Below, piece after piece: positions 17,303 through 27,314 of a stretch of DNA of 64,000 nt (positions within the stretch are counted from its first letter, which is position 1; every line of letters begins with the position of its first letter). The notes beneath the pieces were generated by a model. The model was not told the origin of the DNA. It did no database searches and saw nothing but the letters and a program-made list of their open reading frames with translations. The stretch comes from Hyphomicrobiales bacterium. Its GTDB lineage: Bacteria > Pseudomonadota > Alphaproteobacteria > Rhizobiales > Rhizobiaceae. The position numbers were made by a program, and so were the translations under genes. The DNA is taken from NCBI GenBank assembly GCA_900465665.1, contig UBJO01000011.1:62001-126000 (forward strand). Direction: 5' to 3'.

Positions 17303-17914
17303 ATGCACGCTTTCCAGCAAGCTCAGACGCAAAAAACTGCGCCTCGCCTTGAACAAGGTGCATTCCAGCGCGTGCCCATCAATATGCAGGGCCGCCTGAT
17401 GCTGGCAAATTACGAGGAATTCGAGTGCCTGGTCATCGATATGTCGCCCGGCGACATGTATGTGACCTGCCAAGGCCGCCCGCGCGTCAACGAACGCGTC
17501 GTCGCCTATATCGATCACCTCGGTCGCGTCGAAGGCTATGTCCAGACGATCGACAGCCGCGGCTTCAACATGTCCATCCACGCCACCGAGCGCAAGCGCG
17601 AGAAGCTTGCCGCGCAGTTGACCTGGCTTGCCAACAAGCATGAGCTCGGACTGCCGGAAGATCGTCGCCACGATCGTCTGATGCCGCGCGAGACGCAGAC
17701 GGAAATCACGCTCGAGGACGGCACCCAATATATGTGCCGGATCATGGACTTGTCGCTCTCGGGTGCTGCCGTCGACGTCGAGGTTCGCCCGGCGATCGGC
17801 ACAGCGCTTCGCCTCGGCAACATGCGCGGCCGCGTGGTGCGTCACTTCGTCGAAGGCGTCGCGATCGAGTTCCTGTCGCTTCAATCGCGCGACACGCTGC
17901 GCGAATTTCTCTGA
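17303..17914 (+). CDS. tandem PilZ domain protein
   Basis: 203 residues with two PilZ-like units. The second is canonical for c-di-GMP binding: Arg-rich DRLMPRE before the barrel and DLSLSGAAV (D/NxSxxG). The first (QRVPINMQGRLM, CLVIDMSPGDMYV) has a degenerate DxSxxG and may not bind. Cytosolic. Similar double-PilZ proteins affect motility and polysaccharide production in rhizobia; the exact target is unknown. Same strand as the PAS_5 gene. Confidence 0.88.
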   Translation: MHAFQQAQTQKTAPRLEQGAFQRVPINMQGRLMLANYEEFECLVIDMSPGDMYVTCQGRPRVNERVVAYIDHLGRVEGYVQTIDSRGFNMSIHATERKREKLAAQLTWLANKHELGLPEDRRHDRLMPRETQTEITLEDGTQYMCRIMDLSLSGAAVDVEVRPAIGTALRLGNMRGRVVRHFVEGVAIEFLSLQSRDTLREFL

Positions 17915-17976
17915 TCACCGTCATCTCGGCTTCACAAAGCTGATGGATTGAAGCGCCTCTTTAGGAGGCGCGCCCG

Positions 17977-18945
17977 ATGTCGATTCTTTATCCCGAGATT
18001 GAAGCTTACGATCACGGTTTCCTCGATGTCGGGGACGGCCATCTGATCCATTGGGAAAGCTACGGCTATCCGCGTGGACGGCCGGCGCTCTATCTGCATG
18101 GCGGGCCGGGCTCCGGCGCATCGCCGTCGGCGGCACGCTATTTCGACCCATCGGCCTATCTGATCATCCTGTTCGACCAGAGAAATTGCGGCCGCAGCCT
18201 TCCCAATGCCGCCGACATGGGGACGGATCTTTCCACCAATACGATCTGGCACCTGATCGACGACATAGAGAAACTGCGTTGTCACCTTGAGGTGACGGAT
18301 TGGGTGCTATTCGGGACATCCTGGGGATCAACGCTTGCGCTCGCCTACGCGCAGACCCATCCGGCCCGCGTCGCGGCCATGGTGCTTGCCGGCGTGACGA
18401 CGACGCGGCGATCGGAAATCGAATGGCTGACACAGGGAATGGCCGCGCTGTTTCCCGAGGAATGGGATCGGCTCAACACGTCCCTTCCCAGCGACATGAG
18501 AGCCAAGGGCGTTCTTGCGGGTTATCGAGAATTGCTCAATGGGCCCGATCTCGACGTGCGCCTCAAGGCAGCGCGGGACTGGCACGATTGGGAGGCGGCG
18601 TCCATCCTGCATGCAAAGCCCGACGGCTATCCCCGGCGCTGGCGTAATCCTGACTACCTGCTCACCCGCGCGCGGATCATAACCCACTACTTCAGCCATG
18701 CGGCGTGGCTCGAGGAAGGTGCGCTGTTGCGGGACGCCGGAAAGCTGGCCTCGATCCCCGGCGTTCTGGCTCAGGGACGGCTCGACCTGGAGGCCCCATT
18801 GACCACGGCATGGGAATTGGCGCGGGCGTGGCCGGGAAGCGAGCTCATCATCGTCGAAAACGCCGCCCATGCGCCCGATCATGACGGCATGGCGCGCGCA
18901 ATTATCGCCGCGACCGACAGATTTCGCGAAATTTCTCAAAAATAA
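17977..18945 (+). CDS. pip: prolyl aminopeptidase-type alpha/beta hydrolase
   Basis: 322 residues matching the proline iminopeptidase family (S33): HGGPGSGAS oxyanion loop, FDQRNCGRS (usually DQRGCGRS), nucleophile elbow GTSWGS, and late acidic and histidine positions (QGRLDLEAP, NAAHAPDHDG). It removes N-terminal proline from peptides in the cytosol. The start at 17977 has AGGAGG upstream. A 155-base tail leads to a strong terminator at 19099. Confidence 0.88.
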   Translation: MSILYPEIEAYDHGFLDVGDGHLIHWESYGYPRGRPALYLHGGPGSGASPSAARYFDPSAYLIILFDQRNCGRSLPNAADMGTDLSTNTIWHLIDDIEKLRCHLEVTDWVLFGTSWGSTLALAYAQTHPARVAAMVLAGVTTTRRSEIEWLTQGMAALFPEEWDRLNTSLPSDMRAKGVLAGYRELLNGPDLDVRLKAARDWHDWEAASILHAKPDGYPRRWRNPDYLLTRARIITHYFSHAAWLEEGALLRDAGKLASIPGVLAQGRLDLEAPLTTAWELARAWPGSELIIVENAAHAPDHDGMARAIIAATDRFREISQK

Positions 18946-19318
18946 TTTCCGACGCATCACCTTAAAAAGCGGCTCAAAACGCGCCATTTGCGGGCGAATC
19001 CGGCGTTCCAAGGGTCAAAAGAGCACCGAATCCTCGCAAGCGACATGATGAACGCAACGTTACCGAAATCGCGCCATGGCGGCCCGCGTTAATCTTTTGC
19101 CTCGAAACGAGCCATCCGATGGCGGCGAGGCTTTTTGAGAAAGATAAAATTTGAAGCAATCTTGGTAAAAATTCTCTTCGAATTTCGGTAAAATTCGATG
19201 TTGATTTTAGTCGAATTCGACGCGCTTTTGAATCAACTAAGCCTTTAATTTTGCTTCTGAATTTTGCGTCGAGTAAAAACACGTCTGGCAATGTCTCCAC
19301 ACAAACGGGGACATACAA
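18946..19318. other. 373-bp A+T-rich intergenic region with terminator
   Basis: Holds the pip 3' tail, a strong rightward terminator at 19099-19136, then an unusually A+T-rich stretch (19140-19300) with repeats of AATTC/GAATT before the transglutaminase-like gene. The A+T-rich block probably carries that gene's promoter; I cannot assign boxes with confidence. No gene seen. Confidence 0.5.
19099..19136 (+). terminator. two-tier intrinsic terminator downstream of pip
   Basis: Outer stem GCCTCG with CGAGGC, inner stem GCCAT with ATGGC around CCG, then five U residues. Rightward; ends pip or a short RNA from its 3' region. Confidence 0.85.
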
Positions 19319-19924
19319 ATGACGATAACAAACTTCATCAAGGGCGGCCTCGCCGCTGCTGCGATGCTCATGTCGATGGCAGGCGTCGGACAGGCCGGCT
19401 ACCAGAGCATGACCGTTCTCGGCAACACCAGCCCGCCGATCGGCGCCTACCAGTTCTGCAAGGAAATTCCCGAGGACTGCAAGAACGCGGCCGGCGACCA
19501 GGGCACGATGGTGCTGACCGAAGACAGCTGGAAGACGATCCTGAAGATCAACTACCAGGTCAACTCGGAGATCACGCCGATGACCGACATGGAGATTTAC
19601 GGCGTCGAAGAACGCTGGGCCTATCCGAAGACTGCAGGCGACTGCGAAGACTACGCGCTTCTGAAGCGCAAGATGCTGATCGAAGCCGGCTTCTCGCCGT
19701 CGAACCTCCTGATGACCGTCGTGCTGCAGCCGAATGGCGATGGCCATGCCGTGCTGACCGTTCGCACCGATCGCGGCGACTTCATTCTCGACAACATGCG
19801 CAACAAGGTCATGCTCTGGGCCGATACCGAGTACACCTTTCTGAAGCGCCAGTCGTCCAGCGATCCGACCCGCTGGGTCAAGCTTCAGGACGGCCGCGCC
19901 GTGGCTGTCGGCAGCGTCAAGTAA
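19319..19924 (+). CDS. periplasmic transglutaminase-like cysteine protease (LapG-like)
   Basis: 201 residues with a signal peptide (GGLAAAAMLMSMAGVGQA). The BTLCP catalytic triad is complete: Cys109 in AGDCEDYALLK, His143 in GDGHAVLTV and Asp158 in ILDNM. LapG of this family cleaves large surface adhesins under control of the c-di-GMP receptor LapD. No LapD or adhesin is nearby, so the substrate is unknown; the PilZ gene two genes upstream is the only c-di-GMP link. Strong terminator downstream. Confidence 0.88.
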   Translation: MTITNFIKGGLAAAAMLMSMAGVGQAGYQSMTVLGNTSPPIGAYQFCKEIPEDCKNAAGDQGTMVLTEDSWKTILKINYQVNSEITPMTDMEIYGVEERWAYPKTAGDCEDYALLKRKMLIEAGFSPSNLLMTVVLQPNGDGHAVLTVRTDRGDFILDNMRNKVMLWADTEYTFLKRQSSSDPTRWVKLQDGRAVAVGSVK

Positions 19925-20004
19925 TTCCATCCGCCGGAGCAATCCGGTGGGCAAGCAAGGCGCCTGGTCCCGTCCCCGCATGCACGTCCAGACCGGCGTC
20001 TCAA

Positions 20005-20040
20005 GAGCCGCTCCTGCTGTCCCAGGAGCGGCTCGCTTTT
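20005..20040 (+). terminator. intrinsic terminator after transglutaminase-like gene
   Basis: Perfect 12-bp stem GAGCCGCTCCTG with CAGGAGCGGCTC, 6-base loop, then GCTTTTT. Confidence 0.93.
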
Positions 20041-20073
20041 TATGGGCCATCGGCATGAGTCCGACGCCCTCGG

Positions 20074-20089
20074 TTAACGCTTAATTAAC
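20074..20089 (+). promoter_or_regulatory. CtrA full binding site
   Basis: TTAA, seven bases, TTAAC matches the CtrA consensus exactly. It lies 86 bp before the start of the downstream membrane protein gene and after the previous gene's terminator, where a promoter would sit. CtrA is the master cell-cycle regulator of alphaproteobacteria. Confidence 0.6.
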
Positions 20090-20174
20090 CACACAAGCCC
20101 GATCATCGCGCCATAGATCAGCGACACCGGCGGCTCACGTTTTTCCTGCGACGGTCAGATATCCGAAAGCCGTC

Positions 20175-20927
20175 ATGCGCCAGGCCATTCAGAGCTCCAC
20201 AGAGGTCGAGGAATCCCCTCTCCTGTCGACTGACTTTCTCATCCGCACAACCATTGTCATTGCGCTTCTGGCGGTGCTCACCGTTGCCATCAGCGTTGGC
20301 GGCCGATGGTTTGGCGCGCGCGTCTCGCTCGCCGGAAATACCGACAGCACCGCGCCGGTGACGCTGACGATCGGCCAGGACACGCTGCAACTCCAGGAAA
20401 ACACGATTCGCTTTCCCAGCCAGCGGCATAGCGGCACCACCGAGCGCGCGGACCTCTATCTCGCTTGGCCGCAAATGCAGGGCTATTCGAGCGAAAACCG
20501 TGATCGCTTCGACGATATCGCCAAGTCCCCGGACCTGATTTTCCTGCAGGTAACGCAGGCGACCATGTCGCGCGACATGTCGGGGCGTTACGAGCCGATC
20601 TACTCGCATCTGATCGACCCGACCCCACAGCCATTCGCCAATGGAATGACGCTTCACAAGCTTCGGGCCGATACCGGATATGGCGACGAAGTGCTGCTGA
20701 CGGCGCCGCGCAAGGGTGGTCCCGACTACGTCGTGCGCTGCCTGCTGCCGGCGAGCCCGGAGCTGACCACCAGCGGCGATTGCCAGCGCGATATCAAGGT
20801 CGGGCGCGATTTAAGTGTGCTCTACCGCTTCTCCAGCCGTCATTTGGCGGAGTGGGAACATATTGATGCCGCTATTGCCAAATTTGTGGAAACGCGCCTT
20901 GTGAACCGTTCCGCGACATCTCGGTAG
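20175..20927 (+). CDS. membrane-anchored hypothetical protein
   Basis: 250 residues: a short cytosolic start, one transmembrane helix (RTTIVIALLAVLTVAISVGG), then a periplasmic domain of about 200 residues with two cysteines (RCLLPAS, GDCQRD) that could pair. I do not recognise the domain, though the type is common in rhizobia. A CtrA full site upstream suggests cell-cycle control. The following D,D-carboxypeptidase gene is on the same strand 139 bases on, consistent with an envelope role (inference). Confidence 0.75.
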   Translation: MRQAIQSSTEVEESPLLSTDFLIRTTIVIALLAVLTVAISVGGRWFGARVSLAGNTDSTAPVTLTIGQDTLQLQENTIRFPSQRHSGTTERADLYLAWPQMQGYSSENRDRFDDIAKSPDLIFLQVTQATMSRDMSGRYEPIYSHLIDPTPQPFANGMTLHKLRADTGYGDEVLLTAPRKGGPDYVVRCLLPASPELTTSGDCQRDIKVGRDLSVLYRFSSRHLAEWEHIDAAIAKFVETRLVNRSATSR

Positions 20928-21066
20928 AATGGTCCGAAACGGTGAAACAAACGATTAATCATAAACGGATTGGTAACCCCGAAGAGCTACCTTCGACGAG
21001 GTTGATCGTGCGGGCGAAGCGCGGTCCCGATTCTTCTAAACTGCAAGCCAAGCAAAGAGTGAAATA

Positions 21067-22509
21067 GTGTCAAGGTCAGCTTCTTCCGCTTCCCCGTCCC
21101 GCTCCAGCAATTTCCTGATCAAGGCGATCGTTGCGCTGTCCATGGCAGTCGGTTTGCTCGGTCTGGATACGGTCAATTCCGACGCGGAAGCTGCCAACTC
21201 GAAGTATGCCGGCATCGTCGTCGACGCCAATACCGGCAACGTTCTCTACAGCGAAAACGCCGATCGCTTGCAGTATCCGGCCTCGCTGACCAAGATGATG
21301 ACGCTCTATCTGACGTTCGAAGCGCTCGAGCAGGGCCGCATCCGTCTCGATAGCGCCGTTCCCTTCTCCGCTCACGCATCCGGTCAGGCGCCGACCAAGC
21401 TCGGCGTTCGCCCGGGCGCCACGATTTCGGTCGAGCAGGCCATTCTCGGCCTCGTGACGCTTTCCGCCAACGACGCCTCGACCGCGCTTGGCGAACTGCT
21501 CGGCGGTTCGGAAGACCGTTTCGCGCAGATCATGACTGCGAAGGCGCATGCGCTCGGCATGACGCGCACTACCTACCGCAATGCCAACGGCCTGCCGAAC
21601 ACCGCGCAGATGACCACGGCGCGCGACCAGGCCCGTCTCGGCATCGCGCTGCGCCAGCATTTCCCGCAGTATTACGGCTATTTCTCCACGCAGAGCTTCA
21701 AGTTCGGCAACCGTATCATCCGCAGCCATAACCGCCTCGTCGGTTCGGTGCGCGGCGTTGACGGCATCAAGACCGGTTACACACGCGCTGCCGGTTTCAA
21801 TCTCGTGAGCTCGGTTCAGGTTGACGGCAAGTCGATCGTCGGCGTCGTGCTCGGTGGCGCCTCCACGCCTGCCCGCGACACCCAGATGCGCAACCTGATT
21901 GCGTCGTACCTGCCGAAAGCTTCGACCCGCGGCGGATCTGCGCTGGTTGCCCAGGCGCCGAAGATTTCGTCCGAAACCGTCATTCCGGTGACTGTTGCCA
22001 AGCAGGAAGTGGCGGAACTGCCGCCGACGCATCCGCTGCCGGTCAGCCGCACCGAGGTTGCCTCGGCGCAGGTCGCCTATGCCGGCACGTCGTCGTCCAA
22101 GTCCGACAATCCGCTTCTGCAGGAAATGCCGCAGCCGACGAAGGTGAAGACGCAGCCGATCAAGCAGGCCGCTGCCGCGCCGGTTCCCACGCCGACCACC
22201 GCCTACGTCCCGCCGGAACAGGGTGATACCTCGGTCGACAACGTCACGACCGCATCCACCAAGCAGGCGCAGCCGGAAGGCTGGGTCGTGCAGATCGGCG
22301 TCTCGGCCAGCCGCGAAGCTGCAATGGACCTTCTCGACGGCGCCAAGACCAAGGGCGGCAAGGCACTGCGTTCCGCCAAGCCTTTCGCCGTCGCCTATGC
22401 CGGCAGCTATCGCGCACGTTTCGGTGGCTTCGATGACCAGAAGCAAGCCGTCAACGCCTGCAACTCGCTGAAGCGTGCCGGCGTGAAGTGCTGGGCATCC
22501 GCCCAGTGA
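21067..22509 (+). CDS. D-alanyl-D-alanine carboxypeptidase with SPOR domain
   Basis: 480 residues, GTG start. Signal-anchor near residues 17-34, then a penicillin-binding protein fold of the S11 class: SxxK as PASLTK (Ser73, Lys76), SxN as SAN (Ser133) and KTG in GIKTGYTRAAG near residue 237. A long Pro/Gln linker leads to a C-terminal SPOR domain (WVVQIGVSAS, RARFGGFDDQKQAVNAC), which binds denuded peptidoglycan at the septum. It trims peptidoglycan pentapeptides in the periplasm. Confidence 0.94.
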   Translation: MSRSASSASPSRSSNFLIKAIVALSMAVGLLGLDTVNSDAEAANSKYAGIVVDANTGNVLYSENADRLQYPASLTKMMTLYLTFEALEQGRIRLDSAVPFSAHASGQAPTKLGVRPGATISVEQAILGLVTLSANDASTALGELLGGSEDRFAQIMTAKAHALGMTRTTYRNANGLPNTAQMTTARDQARLGIALRQHFPQYYGYFSTQSFKFGNRIIRSHNRLVGSVRGVDGIKTGYTRAAGFNLVSSVQVDGKSIVGVVLGGASTPARDTQMRNLIASYLPKASTRGGSALVAQAPKISSETVIPVTVAKQEVAELPPTHPLPVSRTEVASAQVAYAGTSSSKSDNPLLQEMPQPTKVKTQPIKQAAAAPVPTPTTAYVPPEQGDTSVDNVTTASTKQAQPEGWVVQIGVSASREAAMDLLDGAKTKGGKALRSAKPFAVAYAGSYRARFGGFDDQKQAVNACNSLKRAGVKCWASAQ

Positions 22510-22518
22510 TGAAAACGA

Positions 22519-22545
22519 CCGCCGCCTATGGTGTTCAGGCGGCGG
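22519..22545 (+). terminator. hairpin after D,D-carboxypeptidase gene
   Basis: Perfect 9-bp stem CCGCCGCCT with AGGCGGCGG, 9-base loop, ten bases after the stop codon. No U-tract follows, so termination strength is doubtful. Confidence 0.5.
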
Positions 22546-22624
22546 CGCGGAATTCGGCCTTGATCGGTGTTCGCGACAGGGCCGGCCTTCCTAGACCTGA
22601 TTTGTATTGCGTACGGGGATAATT

Positions 22625-22903
22625 ATGGCGATCAACGAGAATGTTCCGGAATTTCCGGCCGAAGGTCGGTTGACTGGCAAGAATCCGCGCTCGGTTCTGC
22701 ATCCGCTTCACGAAGCGGCGATGCGTCTTGCCGAGATTGGCATGCCGCGGACGAAGGCGAAGACAGCCAAGACCAAGGACCTGATCAATCTGCTCTTGTC
22801 GCACGGCGCGCGCGCCTGGCGTTACTCGCAGCCCGAAGCCAGTATCCATCTTCACGTCACCAACCCGGAAGGCCGGGCGCCGGTGACGATGCGGCTCCGC
22901 TGA
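22625..22903 (+). CDS. conserved small rhizobial protein, unknown function
   Basis: 92 residues from the ATG at 22625 (an upstream in-frame ATG at 22607 is less likely). Basic centre (RTKAKTAKTKDLINLL) and a C-terminal stretch ending VTMRLR. No membrane segment or known motif. Resembles uncharacterised rhizobial proteins I have no name for. Confidence 0.65.
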   Translation: MAINENVPEFPAEGRLTGKNPRSVLHPLHEAAMRLAEIGMPRTKAKTAKTKDLINLLLSHGARAWRYSQPEASIHLHVTNPEGRAPVTMRLR

Positions 22904-22923
22904 GCCGAAACGAACGGGTCTTC

Positions 22924-22949
22924 CTCTGACGTAATTCGTTACGTCAGAG
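22924..22949. terminator. UUCG hairpin between convergent genes
   Basis: Perfect 11-bp stem CTCTGACGTAA with TTACGTCAGAG capped by TTCG. It includes the stop codon of the DUF1489 gene and follows the small rhizobial gene by 21 bases. No U-tract. Confidence 0.55.
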
Positions 22950-23381
22950 AAGGCCGAGTTCGGAGAGCTCGCGGCGCAGATCGGCAGGCATCTCGGCGAC
23001 ACCCTCGCCGAGCGTATCGAGATCACGCGGGCGATCCTCTTCCGGATAATAACGCCATCCTTGGAAGGCCCGCTTCGGCTGTACCGCCGTTTCGATGACC
23101 TCGGGACCGAGCACCAGATGGCAGCGGCCAATGCCCTCGCCATCGGTAAAGCTTTGAATATCGAGCAGCTTCTGCCGCGCCTGAACCTGCCCCTTGATCA
23201 CCCAATACAGTGAGCCGCCGTCAAGCAGCTCTTCAACGCGCTTCGGGACCATTCGGGTCGTGTGGACGGAGTGTGGTTCCATGCCGGCCGCGATCGCCCT
23301 CAAGGAACGTTCGGCCACCCATTCGCGCAAGTCGTCGATCGAGTCGGCGCCGACGCAGAGTTTGATAAGATGCAATGCCAT
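22944..23381 (-). CDS. DUF1489 family protein
   Basis: 145 residues from the ATG at 23381, where family members start (MALHLIKLCVGADS). Pattern includes HTTRMVPKR, GSLYWVIKG, CHLVLGPEVI and WRYYPEEDRP. It is a cytosolic alphaproteobacterial protein of unknown function. Downstream of sdaA on the same strand with about 125 bases between. Confidence 0.85.
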   Translation of the reverse strand: MALHLIKLCVGADSIDDLREWVAERSLRAIAAGMEPHSVHTTRMVPKRVEELLDGGSLYWVIKGQVQARQKLLDIQSFTDGEGIGRCHLVLGPEVIETAVQPKRAFQGWRYYPEEDRPRDLDTLGEGVAEMPADLRRELSELGLL

Positions 23382-23505
23382 ACCGCCGTTCAAATCCTTT
23401 TGCGCGGCAGCGTCAAGCGGCTTGAACGCGCCGGCGGCCCATCGCCGCCGGTTTTCCAATCACAGTGTGATACGCCGTCCAGACCGCGATAGCCGGCCCG
23501 ACCTA

Positions 23506-24912
<1,407 letters not shown>

Positions 24913-25097
24913 GGGTGCGTCCTGTTGAGAATTTACTTAATCAAGCTACGCCAGCGCGGCCTGCGATCCGTTCGGTCCACCGACATAGCATTTCACGCGT
25001 GCGACATCATCCTGTGAAAGGTTCCACTTCCGCCCGTTGTTGCGGTCAGCGCTTCTATCTATAGAGTGGGCGCGTGGAGAGGGACTGAATCAATATA

Positions 25098-25865
25098 ATG
25101 ATGACGACACCAGATTACATCGCCCTGTGCTTCTTCGCGCTCATGTGGTTCGGCTATGCGCGTCTCCTGCGCAGTGCCAGTCTCTTCGGCCGCACCAGTC
25201 TCACGCATGCGATGATCGAGCGTAGACGCGAATGGATCTACAATTCGCTGCGCCGCGACCTGAAGATGATCGACACACAGATCATGGCAGGGCTGCAGAA
25301 CGGCACGGCCTTCTTCGCCTCCACGTCGATCTTCGCGGTCGGCAGCTGCTTCGCGCTGCTCGGCGCGACGGAAAAGGTCGATGCGGTGTTCGCCGATCTG
25401 CCGCTGGTGCTGCACAGCGGCCACGCGGTGTTCGAGATGAAGGTCGGCGGCTTGGCCGCGCTATTCGGCTATGCCTTCTTCAAATTCGGCTGGTCCTATC
25501 GCCTGTTCAACTACTGCACCATCCTGTTCGGCGGCATCCCGATGATGCGCGACACGGAAAACGACGTTCTGGCAGCGGAACGGGCGGCCGAGCGCGTCAT
25601 CCGCATGAACATCATCGCCGGCGGTCATTTCAACGAGGGGCTCAGGGCAATCTTCCTGTCGATCGGCTATCTCGGCTGGTTCATCAACCCTTACGTCTTC
25701 ATGGCGACGACCACGATCGTCATCGTCGTCCTGACGCGTCGGCAGTTCTTCTCGGAGGCGCGGCTGGCGATCATGGATCGCGAACCGTCATCAAATCTCC
25801 ACCTTTCTCCTATTCCCCGCAGCAATCCGTCGGCCGACGGAAACGACTCACCTGGGGGATTGTGA
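25098..25865 (+). CDS. DUF599 family membrane protein
   Basis: 255 residues with four predicted membrane helices and the DUF599 pattern (YIALCFFALMWFGYARL, RREWIYNSLRRD, GLQNGTAFFASTSIFAVG). Function unknown. The start is ATG 25098 or 25101. Its stop codon is immediately followed by the ATG of the DUF1624 gene, so the two membrane proteins are co-translated. Confidence 0.85.
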   Translation: MMTTPDYIALCFFALMWFGYARLLRSASLFGRTSLTHAMIERRREWIYNSLRRDLKMIDTQIMAGLQNGTAFFASTSIFAVGSCFALLGATEKVDAVFADLPLVLHSGHAVFEMKVGGLAALFGYAFFKFGWSYRLFNYCTILFGGIPMMRDTENDVLAAERAAERVIRMNIIAGGHFNEGLRAIFLSIGYLGWFINPYVFMATTTIVIVVLTRRQFFSEARLAIMDREPSSNLHLSPIPRSNPSADGNDSPGGL

Positions 25866-26852
25866 ATGACTGTTCCGGCGACGGAGACCGCAGCGGCGCC
25901 AAAGCCGCCGCGCATCGGCCTGCTCGACACGCTGCGTGGCGCGGCACTGATCGCGATGGCGACTTATCATTTCACCTGGGACATGGAGTTCGTCGGCTAT
26001 CTCACGCCGGGCACCGCCGAGACCGGCTGGCTGAAACTCTATGCCCGCGCCATCGCCTCAACCTTCCTGTTCATCGTCGGCGTCAGCCTCGTGCTCGCCA
26101 ATACGCCGGAGACGCGCTGGAATTCGTTTTGGAAGCGGTTCGCGATGATCGCCGCCGCGTCGGCGGCCATTTCCTTGGCAACCTATTTCTTCATGCCGGG
26201 AGAATGGATCTTCTTCGGGATCCTGCACTGCATCGCCGTGCTGAGCGTGGTCGGCGTGCTGCTGTTGCGGCTGCCCCTGCCCGCGATCGTCGCCGTTGCC
26301 ATCGTGGCGGTCGCTGGCTGGATCGCCGATACGTGGGTCTCGCCGGGCATCCTGCGTTCGCCGTTCTTCGACCCGCGCTACCTCGCCTGGATCGGCTTCG
26401 CCGAGATGCCGCAGCGCTCCAACGACTACGTTCCGCTGTTTCCTTGGATGGTGCCGTTTCTGCTTGGGCTGACGAGTGCTGCGATCGCTTTGCGCACCAA
26501 GCTGCCGGCGAAGCTCGCCGGTCTAGGGACTGGATCGAGCCTGCTTGCACGACTGGGCCGGCACAGCCTCGCCTTCTACCTGATCCACCAGCCGGTTCTG
26601 ATCTCGATTGCATTTGCCCTGGCCTATATCGTGCCGCCGGCCAAACCCGATCCCGTTCAGACCTACCTGCAGCAATGCAACACGTCCTGCAGCCTGCAGG
26701 AAGGCGAAGCGTTGTGCCGCAGCTTCTGCCAGTGCACGCTTGATAAACTGCAGGAACAGAAGCTGTTCACGCCGTTCCAATCCGGCGAGGTCAAAGCCGA
26801 TGATGGTCGCATCCTCAGCCTTGCCAGCGAATGCAGCGCAGCGCCCCAATAA
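25866..26852 (+). CDS. DUF1624/HGSNAT-like acyltransferase, Cys-rich C-terminus
   Basis: 328 residues. Opens with RIGLLDTLRGAALIAMATYHFTWD, the signature of the heparan-alpha-glucosaminide N-acetyltransferase-like group (in part), followed by seven or eight membrane helices. After the last helix lies a soluble tail with a cysteine cluster (QQCNTSCSLQ, LCRSFCQC, SECSA), seven cysteines in about 55 residues. Membrane acyl transfer is inferred; substrate unknown. The tail could bind a metal or form disulfides. Confidence 0.8.
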   Translation: MTVPATETAAAPKPPRIGLLDTLRGAALIAMATYHFTWDMEFVGYLTPGTAETGWLKLYARAIASTFLFIVGVSLVLANTPETRWNSFWKRFAMIAAASAAISLATYFFMPGEWIFFGILHCIAVLSVVGVLLLRLPLPAIVAVAIVAVAGWIADTWVSPGILRSPFFDPRYLAWIGFAEMPQRSNDYVPLFPWMVPFLLGLTSAAIALRTKLPAKLAGLGTGSSLLARLGRHSLAFYLIHQPVLISIAFALAYIVPPAKPDPVQTYLQQCNTSCSLQEGEALCRSFCQCTLDKLQEQKLFTPFQSGEVKADDGRILSLASECSAAPQ

Positions 26853-26868
26853 GGGGCGCATTGGCTGA

Positions 26869-27261
26869 TCAGGTACCTACGCCGATTTCTGCGAGGCGGC
26901 CGAGGCAGGATTCTTCGATATTGTCGAGTTCGGCCAACGTGTCGTCGATATCCTTACGCTTCTGGCGCAGGTCCTCGCGCTTCTCATCGACGCGCTTCAT
27001 CAGCAGCTTGAGCTGTCCGAGCTCGCCCGGCGGCTCCTTGTAGACCTGAATGATCTCACGAATTTCGGCGATGGTGAAGCCGATGCGGCGACCGCGCAGG
27101 ATCTCCTGGATCAGGCGCCGGTCGGTCGGGCGAAACAGCCGCGTGCGGCCACGACGCTCCGGGTGAATGAGGCCTTCGTCTTCATAAAATCGAAGTGTGC
27201 GCGTCGAAACTCCGAATTCGCGCGTCAACTCCGTGATGCTGTAATATTTGCTAACCGGCAT
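26869..27261 (-). CDS. MerR family transcriptional regulator
   Basis: 130 residues: MerR helix-turn-helix (YSITELTREFGVSTRTLRFYEDEGL), a second winged part (RRLIQEILRGRRIGFTIAEIREII) and a C-terminal coiled coil (KRVDEKREDLRQKRKDIDD). There is only one cysteine near the end (EESCLG), so it is not a typical metal or SoxR sensor. It resembles the LiuR branch, but no leucine/isovalerate genes are near. A MerR-type palindrome precedes it. Confidence 0.9.
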   Translation of the reverse strand: MPVSKYYSITELTREFGVSTRTLRFYEDEGLIHPERRGRTRLFRPTDRRLIQEILRGRRIGFTIAEIREIIQVYKEPPGELGQLKLLMKRVDEKREDLRQKRKDIDDTLAELDNIEESCLGRLAEIGVGT

Positions 27262-27290
27262 GGATCCCTCGATATTCAGGAACCCATAAT

Positions 27291-27314
27291 ATTGACTTTT
27301 ACGTAATAGTCAAT
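27291..27314 (-). promoter_or_regulatory. MerR-type operator within candidate promoter
   Basis: A 24-bp inverted repeat with 11 of 12 pairs matching: arms ATTGACT and AGTCAAT around a TTACGTAA core. It is 30 bases upstream of the merR-like start. Read leftward, TTGACT forms a -35 and the repeat fills the spacer to a weak -10 (TATGGG at 19-bp spacing), the layout used by MerR regulators. Confidence 0.6.

Noticed and set aside
23431..23455. Terminator-like stem CCGGCGG/CCGCCGG followed by TTTT on the plus strand
   Set aside because: No rightward gene or promoter precedes it; it lies in the leader of a leftward gene and is probably chance in G+C-rich DNA.
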